A stretch of 64,000 nucleotides of DNA from Anaerolinea sp. (GTDB taxonomy: Bacteria > Chloroflexota > Anaerolineae > Anaerolineales > Villigracilaceae). This document shows positions 8,035 through 15,687 of this stretch, in pieces. The stretch's first letter is position 1. The number at the start of each line of letters is the position of its first letter. The notes beneath the pieces are model-generated. The model ran no database searches and was not told where the DNA came from. It saw nothing but the letters and a program-made list of their open reading frames with translations. The position numbers were made by a program, and so were the translations under genes. The DNA lies in NCBI GenBank assembly GCA_020723805.1, contig DYID01000009.1, positions 62,001 to 126,000 on the forward strand, given 5' to 3'.

Positions 8035-9448
8035 TGAAATTGTTAAGCAACTATCTATATCAAAAGAGCCTGTATTTGTTGAGGCTGCTGCTGGTTGCGG
8101 GAAGACTGAAGCCATCGTACAGGCAGTAAAGCATGCAAGCGGAAAACAATTGGTATTAACCCACACCCATGCAGGAGTAGCTGCTTTACGCTCTCGCTTT
8201 CGAAAACACAATATTCCAGAGGCACGGTATCGCGTGGCAACCATTGCTAGTTGGTTACTCCGATATGCGTTGGCTTACCCTTCTATGTCAGGTTTCACTA
8301 ATCCAAATCCAACACGCGATGAGTGGGGAAAAATCTACCCTGCTGTATTAGGATTGTTTGAGCGTCCATTTATCAAAAGCGTTCTTCAAAATAGTTATGC
8401 AGGCATTTTTATAGATGAATACCAGGATTGTACTTTTTTACAAGATCAGGTAATTAAAAAATTATGCGTCTTCTTACCCGTTCGTGTTTTAGGTGATCCT
8501 CTACAGGGAATTTTTAACTTTAGCAATGATCGCAAAGTCAACTGGCAAACTGAAGTAAAGACATTTTTCAGGCAATTGCCACCGCTTGTTGAGCCTTATC
8601 GCTGGACAAAAGAAGGAAATAATAGGGAACTTGGTGATCAATTGAAGAAAATTCGAGATAGCCTTATTAATGGTGAAGAAATTAATCTATTTGAGTACTC
8701 GCAAATACAGTGGTTTCCTTGGTCTGACCAGCAAGAAATTCAAGTGCTACTTAACCTTAGTGCTGATGGATATATAGCAGGGATTCATGCAGGTCAGCCC
8801 GTTAACATTGGCAATGGAAAAAAAGAACACCTTGATCGTCTGACAGGCAGACATACTCAAGGAATATACCAATGCATTGAGGAGATGGATTGTTACGATT
8901 TGATGAAAACAGCGCATAACTTCGACATGGCGTTATCGAGCCAAAACATCAATCAGTTCAAGTGGGCGCTGAGAGAATTTATTCAAGAGGGAGTTGTAGA
9001 GGGAGTAGATGGATTACAAAAGATCATTTCTAGAGTAGATGAAATACATTCATTCAATGAGATTCGCCTTCCCCAATTTATCCAGGATGTGCTTGCATCA
9101 GTAGTGAGAACTCTTCCAGTCTACCGAAGAGAGCTTTTCGTTGAAATGAATAGAGCCGCACGAGAATTTTCCACAGGAAAATTTTCGACGTTTAAAGAAG
9201 CGTCCTATGCGGCGCGCAATAAAACGCGCCTGAATGGGAGAAAGTTAGAAAAACGGATCATTTCAAGAACGTTGCTTATCAAAGGACTTGAGTTTGATCA
9301 TGCAATAGTTCTAAATGCAGACCAAATGCAAAATGCCGAGAATTTTTATGTGGCTATTACACGCGGCTCAAAAAGCCTAACAATTCTTTCAGCCAAACCC
9401 ACGAAAAGATTCAAAGTGCCAGAGTTTTTGAATACCCAAGTACAATGA
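8021..9448 (+). CDS. UvrD-like SF1A helicase (GajB-like)
   Basis: Predicted second component of the Gabija-like pair. In 475 residues the SF1A motifs appear in order: Walker A AAAGCGKT (22-29), DEYQDC near 132, GDPLQGIF near 158 (motif III), KGLEFDH near 421 (motif V) and YVAITRGS near 443 (motif VI). It is much shorter than housekeeping UvrD/PcrA (about 700 aa), matching GajB in size. Overlap with the nuclease gene implies translational coupling. AT-rich like its partner and unlike hsdR/hsdM, which frame the pair. Family function in Gabija: senses DNA ends or nucleotide loss with GajA; the detail for this subtype is unknown. Confidence 0.82.
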   Translation: MTEFDEIVKQLSISKEPVFVEAAAGCGKTEAIVQAVKHASGKQLVLTHTHAGVAALRSRFRKHNIPEARYRVATIASWLLRYALAYPSMSGFTNPNPTRDEWGKIYPAVLGLFERPFIKSVLQNSYAGIFIDEYQDCTFLQDQVIKKLCVFLPVRVLGDPLQGIFNFSNDRKVNWQTEVKTFFRQLPPLVEPYRWTKEGNNRELGDQLKKIRDSLINGEEINLFEYSQIQWFPWSDQQEIQVLLNLSADGYIAGIHAGQPVNIGNGKKEHLDRLTGRHTQGIYQCIEEMDCYDLMKTAHNFDMALSSQNINQFKWALREFIQEGVVEGVDGLQKIISRVDEIHSFNEIRLPQFIQDVLASVVRTLPVYRRELFVEMNRAAREFSTGKFSTFKEASYAARNKTRLNGRKLEKRIISRTLLIKGLEFDHAIVLNADQMQNAENFYVAITRGSKSLTILSAKPTKRFKVPEFLNTQVQ

Positions 9449-9483
9449 TATTCGCAATACATCACACTACGGGATAGTACCCC

Positions 9484-11253
9484 ATGCTCACCGACCCCAA
9501 ACTCCGCGCGCAAGTCGACTCCCTCTGGGATAAATTCTGGACGGGCGGACTTGCCAACCCGCTCGATGCCATTGAGCAGTTTTCGTATCTGCTCTTCCTC
9601 AAACGCCTGGATGACCGCGAGAATGCCGCCGAAAGGCAGGCAAAACGCAAGGGGACCGCGTATCAGCCCAAGGTCAAGAAAGAGATGCGCTGGAGCGTCT
9701 GGAAGCAGATGCAAGCCGAAGAGATGCTCAAACATCTCAAGACAGTTGTCTTTCCCAAACTTTCCACTCTTTCAAACGGAGACTCCTCCTTCGCCGAGTA
9801 CATGCGCGGGGCGGAGTGCAAAATCAACAAGCCCAGCCTGCTGGTGGAGGCGGTCAATCTGATAGACGAGATGAAAATCTCCGAGCAGAATCAGGACGTG
9901 CAGGGCGACCTGTACGAGTACCTGCTCAGCCACCTCAGCATTGCGGGGCGCAACGGACAGTTCCGCACGCCGCGCCACATCATCCGCATGATGGTGGAAA
10001 TGCTCGACCCCAAGCCGCGCGAACGCATCGGCGATTTGGCGGGCGGCACGGCGGGATTCCTCGTCAACGCGCATCAGTATATTTTGGAGAAGCACACATC
10101 AGCGGGGATTTTGGAGTATGACGAAGAGGGGCAGGCGCACCATCTCATCGGCGACCTGCTCACGCCCGAAGAACGCGCCTTCATGAAGTCGCCCAAATAC
10201 CTGCGCGGATTCGACAACGATTCGGGCATGACCATCCTGCGCATCGGTTCGATGAACCTGATGCTGCACGGGATTGAGTCGCCGCAGTTCTTTTACAGGG
10301 ATACGCTCTCGAAAGCCTTCGACGACGAGCGCGAGTACGACGTGATTTTGATGAACCCGCCCTTCAAGGGCGCGGTGGATAAGGGGACGATTCATCCCAC
10401 CCTGCCCTCGGACACGACCAAGAGCGAACTGCTTTTTTTGCATCTGATTTTGCGCGCGCTGGATATGGGCGGACGGGCGGCGGTGATTGTGCCTGACGGC
10501 GTGCTTTTCGGCTCCAGCCGCGCCCACGTGGAGATTCGCAAAAAGATAATCGAAGAGAACCGTCTCGACGGCGTGGTCTCGATGCCTTCGGGCGTGTTCA
10601 AACCCTACGCGGGAGTCAGCACGGCGGTTCTGCTCTTCACCCGCGGCGGGCGGACGGACAAAATCTGGTTCTACGACATGGCGCACGACGGTTTTTCGCT
10701 GGACGATAAGCGCGTGAAGGTGGCGGAGAACGACATCCCCGATATTTTGGAATGCTGGCGAAACCGCTTCGATGCGAAGTTTCGAGAGAGTAGAGAACAG
10801 CGAGTAGTGGAGTTGCGGAAGCGATTGGCTCCGCTCAAGGAAGAACGGCTGAAGTTGCAGGCGGAGGTCAATCGGCTGATGTTTGAACAGGCGCTGACCC
10901 CGCCCCCTCCGTCACTGCATGACACCTCCCCCAAATTCGACAGAAGTACCGTCGAATTTGGGGGAGGACGGGAGGGGGCAAAACTCGCCAAAGCAAACGA
11001 ACTGCTCTCTAATCTCCAATCTCTAATCTCTCCCCTTCAGGGAGAACTCGACCGCCTGACCCGCCAGTTTTGGGTGACGAAGGAACAGGTCAAAGCGAAT
11101 AAATACGACCTCTCCGCCAGCCGCTACCGCGCCGTGGACGCCGACGCCGAGTACCACGAAAAGCCGTCTGTGACGCTGGAACGGTTGGCGAGGCTGGAGC
11201 AGGTGATGTTGGAGGAAATTCGGGAACTTGGGAAGTTGGTGAATGGTGAATAG
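9484..11253 (+). CDS. hsdM: Type I DNA methyltransferase subunit (HsdM)
   Basis: N6-adenine methylase of the type I system; forms M2S with HsdS and the full enzyme with HsdR. Seen in 589 residues: HsdM N-terminal helical domain; SAM motif I region GDLAGGTAGF (183-192); catalytic NPPF at 291-294; GRAAVIVPDGVLFG. Two oddities. Residues about 472-499 (PPPPSLHDTSPKFDRSTVEF and following) are encoded by a large in-frame palindrome (10899-10980), followed by a heptad array (11006-11033). And the last codons are echoed at 11322-11401, so the present C-terminus (QVMLEEIRELGKLVNGE) is probably not the ancestral one. Confidence 0.93.
   Translation: MLTDPKLRAQVDSLWDKFWTGGLANPLDAIEQFSYLLFLKRLDDRENAAERQAKRKGTAYQPKVKKEMRWSVWKQMQAEEMLKHLKTVVFPKLSTLSNGDSSFAEYMRGAECKINKPSLLVEAVNLIDEMKISEQNQDVQGDLYEYLLSHLSIAGRNGQFRTPRHIIRMMVEMLDPKPRERIGDLAGGTAGFLVNAHQYILEKHTSAGILEYDEEGQAHHLIGDLLTPEERAFMKSPKYLRGFDNDSGMTILRIGSMNLMLHGIESPQFFYRDTLSKAFDDEREYDVILMNPPFKGAVDKGTIHPTLPSDTTKSELLFLHLILRALDMGGRAAVIVPDGVLFGSSRAHVEIRKKIIEENRLDGVVSMPSGVFKPYAGVSTAVLLFTRGGRTDKIWFYDMAHDGFSLDDKRVKVAENDIPDILECWRNRFDAKFRESREQRVVELRKRLAPLKEERLKLQAEVNRLMFEQALTPPPPSLHDTSPKFDRSTVEFGGGREGAKLAKANELLSNLQSLISPLQGELDRLTRQFWVTKEQVKANKYDLSASRYRAVDADAEYHEKPSVTLERLARLEQVMLEEIRELGKLVNGE
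10899..10980. repeat. In-frame palindromic element inside hsdM
   Basis: Inner perfect 17-bp arms CCTCCCCCAAATTCGAC (10925-10941) and its complement (10951-10967), outer arms CGCCCCCTCC / GGGAGGGGGC. It stays in frame and adds about 28 residues to HsdM in a linker ahead of the C-terminal helices. Confidence 0.8.
11006..11033. repeat. Heptad array inside hsdM
   Basis: Four 7-bp units TCTCTAA, TCTCCAA, TCTCTAA, TCTCTCC, in frame, encoding part of LLSNLQSLISPLQG. Confidence 0.75.
11168..11208 (+). repeat. 41-bp direct repeat, copy A (within hsdM 3' end)
   Basis: Identical over 41 bases to 11322-11362; the two copies bracket the palindrome 11259-11313. Confidence 0.9.
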
Positions 11254-11258
11254 CGAAA

Positions 11259-11313
11259 CGTCCCGAAGGGTTGACTTGCAGAACTTTGACGATTCCCCGA
11301 AACCTTCGGGACG
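11259..11313. repeat. CGTCCCGAAGG palindrome between hsdM and its 3' echo
   Basis: Arms CGTCCCGAAGG (11259-11269) and CCTTCGGGACG (11303-11313) with a 33-bp centre; lies between the two 41-bp copies of the hsdM 3' end. Confidence 0.85.
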
Positions 11314-11321
11314 GTTTTGGG

Positions 11322-11401
11322 CTGTGACGCTGGAACGGTTGGCGAGGCTGGAGCAGGTGATGGCAAGCGAAATTGAAGAACTCAAGGCTTTGTTGAAATG
11401 A
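11322..11401 (+). pseudogene. Echo of the hsdM 3' end (probably the ancestral terminus)
   Basis: Bases 11322-11362 repeat 11168-11208 exactly. In the hsdM frame it reads VTLERLARLEQVMASEIEEL and runs to a TGA at 11399-11401 that overlaps the hsdS ATG (ATGA), the arrangement expected of an intact hsdM-hsdS junction. I therefore infer that the sequence between was inserted later. Confidence 0.8.
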
Positions 11402-12561
11402 GTTACGAACTTGTGCCACTTGGCGATTTAGGAGAGATAGTTACAGGCTCTACGCCTGATACCACCAATAAAGATTATTGGGACGGTAATATCCCTTGGA
11501 TTACGCCTGCCGACTTAACGAACCACGAAGGAATTTATTTCACTGGAAACTTGCGGAAAATAACAGAAGCAGGATACAAAAGTTGCTCAACAAAGATGAT
11601 TCCTGCTGGGAGCATTGTATATAGTACTCGTGCGCCAATTGGACATTGTGCTGTAACTTCTTTTCCGCTTTGCACAAACCAGGGCTTTAAAAGCATTGTC
11701 CCAAACGAAAGACTCGATGCAGTTTACGGTTTCTTCGCGTTGAAATATTTCACTCCACAATTGGAAGCACTGGGAAGAGGGGCAACTTTTGCAGAAGTAA
11801 ACAAAGAAACATTTGAAAATTTTCGCATCCCCCTCCCCCCGCTGGAGGAGCAAAAGCGGATCGCCTCCCTGCTGGCGCGCGCCGACCGCCTGCGTGGACT
11901 GCGCCGCGCCGCCCGCCGTCTCGCCGATTCCCTGCTCCAGTCCGTGTTTTTGGAGATGTTTGGGGAGCCGAAGATAAACCCGAAAAAATGGGACATTGGA
12001 GCAATTGGCGAATTTGTAAAACAAACAAGGCAAATAAATCCGCAGTTGTTAGGGCGTGCTGATTTTTGGTATGTTGATATAACGTCAATTGACAGGCAAA
12101 GCAAAACAATCGTTGAACCAAAATTATTGAAAATCGAAGATGCGCCAAGCCGAGCAAGAAAACTTATTTCTTCTAATGATATTTTGGTATCTACTGTGCG
12201 CCCAAATTTGAATGCTGTGGCAAAAGTTCCAGAACACCTTGACAATCAAATTGCATCAACAGGTTTCTGTGTTTTGAGACCAGACAAGCAAAACTTAACT
12301 TCGGAATATTTATTTGCCATAGTTCAGTCAAAATATTTTATTGATTATTTGGTTCAGAATGAGACTGGCGCAAATTACCCTGCCGTAAGTGATGGAATAG
12401 TTCTTGATACTCCCATCCCCGTTCCCCCTTTCCCCCTGCAAGAGGAATTTGCGCGGGTTGCGGCGCGGGTGGAGGGTCTGCGCGCCCGTCAAGCCGAGGC
12501 GGAGCGTCAGGCGGAACATCTTTTCCAAAGTTTACTGGCTGAATCATTTGGTGGTGCATGA
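11398..12561 (+). CDS. hsdS: Type I specificity subunit (HsdS)
   Basis: Reads the bipartite target sequence of the type I enzyme. 387 residues: target-recognition domain 1 (about 1-140, starting YELVPLGDLGEIVTGSTP), a central conserved helix (LPPLEEQKRIASLLARADRL), domain 2 (about 195-345), and a second conserved helix (PLQEEFARVAARVEGLRARQ). The recognition domains are AT-rich and the helices GC-rich, the usual sign of domain exchange. It overlaps the next gene (ATGATGG at 12558-12564). Its last 120 bases are echoed at 13228-13395, on the other side of that gene. Confidence 0.93.
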   Translation: MSYELVPLGDLGEIVTGSTPDTTNKDYWDGNIPWITPADLTNHEGIYFTGNLRKITEAGYKSCSTKMIPAGSIVYSTRAPIGHCAVTSFPLCTNQGFKSIVPNERLDAVYGFFALKYFTPQLEALGRGATFAEVNKETFENFRIPLPPLEEQKRIASLLARADRLRGLRRAARRLADSLLQSVFLEMFGEPKINPKKWDIGAIGEFVKQTRQINPQLLGRADFWYVDITSIDRQSKTIVEPKLLKIEDAPSRARKLISSNDILVSTVRPNLNAVAKVPEHLDNQIASTGFCVLRPDKQNLTSEYLFAIVQSKYFIDYLVQNETGANYPAVSDGIVLDTPIPVPPFPLQEEFARVAARVEGLRARQAEAERQAEHLFQSLLAESFGGA

Positions 12562-13211
12562 TGGAAGAAAGACGCGCTGCACGAGAAGATATTTTTGAAC
12601 ATCTTCGAGGCTTACTTGGCAATGATGCAGTCAAGATTTCTCAAGAAGTTGTAAGGAAATACATAACAGGTGAGCAAGACGAGGCTTTGAAATCACTCAA
12701 AGAATACGATGCCACTATCGGAGGCATTGGCATCTATCGAGGTGGCGGGAAAAAACTGCCGGGAATATATCGTGCGCTATCGTACAATGAAATACCTATG
12801 CTTCACGGTGCTGCTCACGAAGAAGGGCGTTTCATGATTGCTTCTTCGTGTGGATATTTGGAAGAACTTATCAAAAAATTGGTATTCCTTTGGCCGTGGG
12901 AAACATTCAAAGTTGATGGTCTCCCTTTGGGTGTTCTGATAAAGAGAATTCAAAAGCGTCTTCCAGAATCGCTTGCCCAGGAACTTTCGTGGCTAAATAA
13001 ATCCGTTTATGTGTTTGCAAAACATCACTATAACCTTGAGCGTCAGCGCCAAGCAGGAAACGAACCAGAACACTACTTTGAACTGGACGAGGCTATTGCA
13101 GTGTATTTCATTGTCCGAGTTTTGGGAAAGCAACTGGAAGAACTAAGCGGAAAACCACAAGAGGTATTTCTGGAAGGCTGGGCTTTGAATGATGAGAGAA
13201 AAACATGGTAA
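12561..13211 (+). CDS. Unknown 216-217-residue protein in the type I operon
   Basis: Not recognised. Soluble, mixed alpha, no signal or membrane segment. Visible: a helical N-terminus (EERRAAREDIFEHLRGLLG), GIYRGGGKKLPGIYRALSYNE, HGAAHEEGRFMIASSCGYLE, and a helical C-terminal half with FAKHHYNLERQ and DEAIAVYFIVRVLGKQLEEL. Translationally coupled to hsdS: ATG at 12558 overlaps the hsdS stop, ATG at 12561 directly follows. AT-richer than the hsd core. It lies exactly between hsdS and the echo of the hsdS 3' end, so it arrived as cargo. A role in defence or in modulating HsdS is inference from position only. Confidence 0.75.
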   Translation: MEERRAAREDIFEHLRGLLGNDAVKISQEVVRKYITGEQDEALKSLKEYDATIGGIGIYRGGGKKLPGIYRALSYNEIPMLHGAAHEEGRFMIASSCGYLEELIKKLVFLWPWETFKVDGLPLGVLIKRIQKRLPESLAQELSWLNKSVYVFAKHHYNLERQRQAGNEPEHYFELDEAIAVYFIVRVLGKQLEELSGKPQEVFLEGWALNDERKTW

Positions 13212-13227
13212 TACCCGAAACCACTCC

Positions 13228-13395
13228 CGACAAGAGGAATTTGCGCGGGTCGCGGCACGGGTGGAGGGGCTGCGACCGAAGGAAGTCCCTTTGGGACGCG
13301 CCCGTCAAGCCGAGGCGGAGCGTCAGGCGGAGGAGTTGTTTCAAAGTCTGCTTGCCCTGAGTTTCACCGAAGGGCTGGCGGAGGCGTTCGCGTGA
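13228..13395 (+). pseudogene. Echo of the hsdS 3' end
   Basis: Open frame matching hsdS 12439-12561: 20 identical bases at 12439/13231 and 35 identical bases at 12481-12515/13297-13331, encoding EEFARVAARVEGLR and ARQAEAERQAE. It holds an in-frame 24-base insert with the small palindrome GTCCCTTTGGGAC and keeps a longer tail (LLALSFTEGLAEAFA). No start codon or ribosome site of its own; it may be the original hsdS terminus. Confidence 0.8.
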
Positions 13396-13400
13396 AGAAT

Positions 13401-13431
13401 CGTCCCGAAGGTTTGACAAATCTTCGGGACG
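13401..13431. repeat. CGTCCCGAAGG palindrome / convergent terminator
   Basis: CGTCCCGAAG (13401-13410) and CTTCGGGACG (13422-13431). Ends the plus-strand defence operon; faces the minus-strand kinase gene ending at 13450, so it may terminate both. Confidence 0.7.
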
Positions 13432-13449
13432 TTGTCCTTGCGGGCGCGG

Positions 13450-15663
13450 TTACTCTTCCTGTTTTTGGAGGGTGAGGCTCACTACATTCCCCAGAATGCC
13501 GATGGGCAGGGAGACGCCAAGCGCTGTCAGTGCGACTTGCGTCAGCGACCAGGCGTAGTCGTAGCGGAAGAGCGGGGTCAGTTGTTCGGGGGAGGAAGCG
13601 TAGCGGGTGTGAAGAAGCCAGGCTGCCAGAATGGTTCCCCAGATCGTGAGGCTGGTCAGGAAGACGCGGAAAAGGTAGGAACGGGTTAATCCGCCGGCGG
13701 CAAACGCCAGGGCGATGAGGAGACTGCTCGCGATAATGAGAAATCCCTGCGGCGGCGTCCGCACAAAAAGGATGTGAAAGACGAGCAGGGCAAGGTTCAT
13801 GAGCAGGGCGCCGGTGAGCGTGCCAAACAGGAGGCGCGGGAGCAGGCGGGAAGCGTGAAAGCGTTCCACCGCCACGCGCGTAAGGAAGATGCCCAAGCCA
13901 AAAACGAAGCCGGTAATCAGCCCGCGCTCCAAAGAGATGGCAATGCGGGCGCTGTCGAACAGCCCGGTGAGGTTGATGGTGAGGTAGACCTGAACGGCAA
14001 TGCCCAGGGAAGAACCAAGAAACGCCATGAAGTAAGCGCCCACCAGGCTGACAGGTTTTTGGATGAGCCGCTGGAAGACCCATTCGAGGGAAAGGCGCAG
14101 GCGAATGCCGCCCTTCACAAAGGAAGGCAGGCTTCCCGCCGTTTGCTGGATGAGGAGCAGGGCGTCCACGCTGCGGCTGTCGTCGTGATGATTGGTGATG
14201 ACCTGCACCGCCGGCGCGGCACGCAGGTGACCGATGAGTTCGGCGGCGGCGTCACCGCTTGCCGAGTCTTCGAGGGCGAGGTCGCCGAGTTGTTGAATTT
14301 GGGGGATGTTCAGCGGCAGTTTTTTCCCCCCCCAAGTGTGTGAAGGAGGGACAAGCGCACGGATGCTTTGCAGGATGCGGCGGCGCAGGTCATTGTCGCC
14401 GGTGCGGGTTCCGATGTCGAAGAGCGCCATGACCACGCTCTCGGGCAAGCCGCGGGAAAAGGCGCGAATCTCCATGTCTGCCGTGAGATGGTCGAGGATG
14501 CGCGAGGTGATGACATCACTTTCACGGCGAAGGAGGAGAGATGCAATGGAAAGCCTTTCACGCGGGTCACTGACTGCCGCCCACCAGTAATCGTCCTGAT
14601 AACCGTAGGTCAGCGCCTGGGAGAGCAGGAAGCCGCCGAAGACGCGCGTATCTATGTGACTGCGTTCCAAGTCTGCCATGGCGAAGCGGGTGAGACCGAG
14701 ATTGTACATGCCCTCTGTGGCTTTCCACTGCGCCAGCCCCTGCCAGAGCAGCTGCTCCACGTCCTTTTGATGCGCCGCCGCTTCGTCGTATTCGCCTTCG
14801 TCAATGGGCGGGCAGGGCACGCCGAAGAGGTGACAGATCACCCGCATGATTTCGCCCGCCGAACGCGGACGCAGGTCGGGGTTGGCGGAGGTGACGCGGC
14901 GCAGCACGTCCACCAGGCGGGGCGGCAGGGAGGTGTTGACTTCGCGCGGGTCGGGCAATTCGGCATCGGAGTGGAGTTGTTCCATGCCCAGTTGTTTCCG
15001 TCCGTTCCAAGGCAGTTGCCCGGTGAACAGCTCAAAGAGCAGAATGCCAAAACTGAAAATGTCGGACTTGGGAGTGATTTCTTTCAGGCGGTTTTGTTCG
15101 GGAGGGGCGTAGGGGGGCGTGCCATGCCCGGTGTGAAAAGCCAGGGTGGAGGTCGAGACGACGCGCGCCAGTCCAAAATCGGAGAGGTAGGAATGGTTGC
15201 TCAGGTTCAGCAAAATGTTCGAGGATTTGAGGTCGCGGTGGATGACTCCTCTGGAGTGGAGGAAATCCAGCGCGGAGGCGATTTCCATCCCATAACGGAT
15301 CGCTTCTTCCACCGACGGAGGGCTGGTTCTGATTTTCTGGGTAAGAGTCCCCCCGGCAATGAACGGACTGACGGTAAAACGTTTGTTGCTCTCCACCCCA
15401 AATTCGCGAAGCGGCAGGATGTGGGGATGCCGCAAGTGAATCAGTTGTTCCTGCTGGTGAGCGGTTCGCTCGTCCTCCATCAGGGCTTCGTCGCCCTCCA
15501 TGATTTCGTTGAACTTGACGGCGTAGATGCGTCCCTCGCGCGGTTCCAACGCCGACCAGACCACGCCCTGCCCGCCGACGCCGATTTGTTCGAGCAGGGT
15601 GTACTGGCGAAAGGAGGAGCCAGGCACAAGCGTACTCAGCGGCGGATGGGCGGGGGTTGTCAT
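13450..15663 (-). CDS. PknB-type Ser/Thr protein kinase with C-terminal membrane domain
   Basis: Hanks-type kinase. Seen in 737 residues: Gly-loop GVGGQG (28-33), AVK with Lys 50, HRDLKSSN with catalytic Asp 144, DFG at 162-164, and APPE; the kinase domain ends near 285. A middle region (about 310-520) has no recognised domain. The last 190 residues hold about six hydrophobic segments (such as GIAVQVYLTINLTGLF and LLMNLALLVFHILFV), so the kinase is anchored by its C-terminus, unlike PknB with its single helix and outer PASTA repeats. It is last in a minus-strand run after an FHA protein and a FecR-like protein, likely substrate and sensor partners (inference). Confidence 0.88.
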   Translation of the reverse strand: MTTPAHPPLSTLVPGSSFRQYTLLEQIGVGGQGVVWSALEPREGRIYAVKFNEIMEGDEALMEDERTAHQQEQLIHLRHPHILPLREFGVESNKRFTVSPFIAGGTLTQKIRTSPPSVEEAIRYGMEIASALDFLHSRGVIHRDLKSSNILLNLSNHSYLSDFGLARVVSTSTLAFHTGHGTPPYAPPEQNRLKEITPKSDIFSFGILLFELFTGQLPWNGRKQLGMEQLHSDAELPDPREVNTSLPPRLVDVLRRVTSANPDLRPRSAGEIMRVICHLFGVPCPPIDEGEYDEAAAHQKDVEQLLWQGLAQWKATEGMYNLGLTRFAMADLERSHIDTRVFGGFLLSQALTYGYQDDYWWAAVSDPRERLSIASLLLRRESDVITSRILDHLTADMEIRAFSRGLPESVVMALFDIGTRTGDNDLRRRILQSIRALVPPSHTWGGKKLPLNIPQIQQLGDLALEDSASGDAAAELIGHLRAAPAVQVITNHHDDSRSVDALLLIQQTAGSLPSFVKGGIRLRLSLEWVFQRLIQKPVSLVGAYFMAFLGSSLGIAVQVYLTINLTGLFDSARIAISLERGLITGFVFGLGIFLTRVAVERFHASRLLPRLLFGTLTGALLMNLALLVFHILFVRTPPQGFLIIASSLLIALAFAAGGLTRSYLFRVFLTSLTIWGTILAAWLLHTRYASSPEQLTPLFRYDYAWSLTQVALTALGVSLPIGILGNVVSLTLQKQEE

Positions 15664-15687
15664 GTGGACGGAAACAATTTGGAGAGA

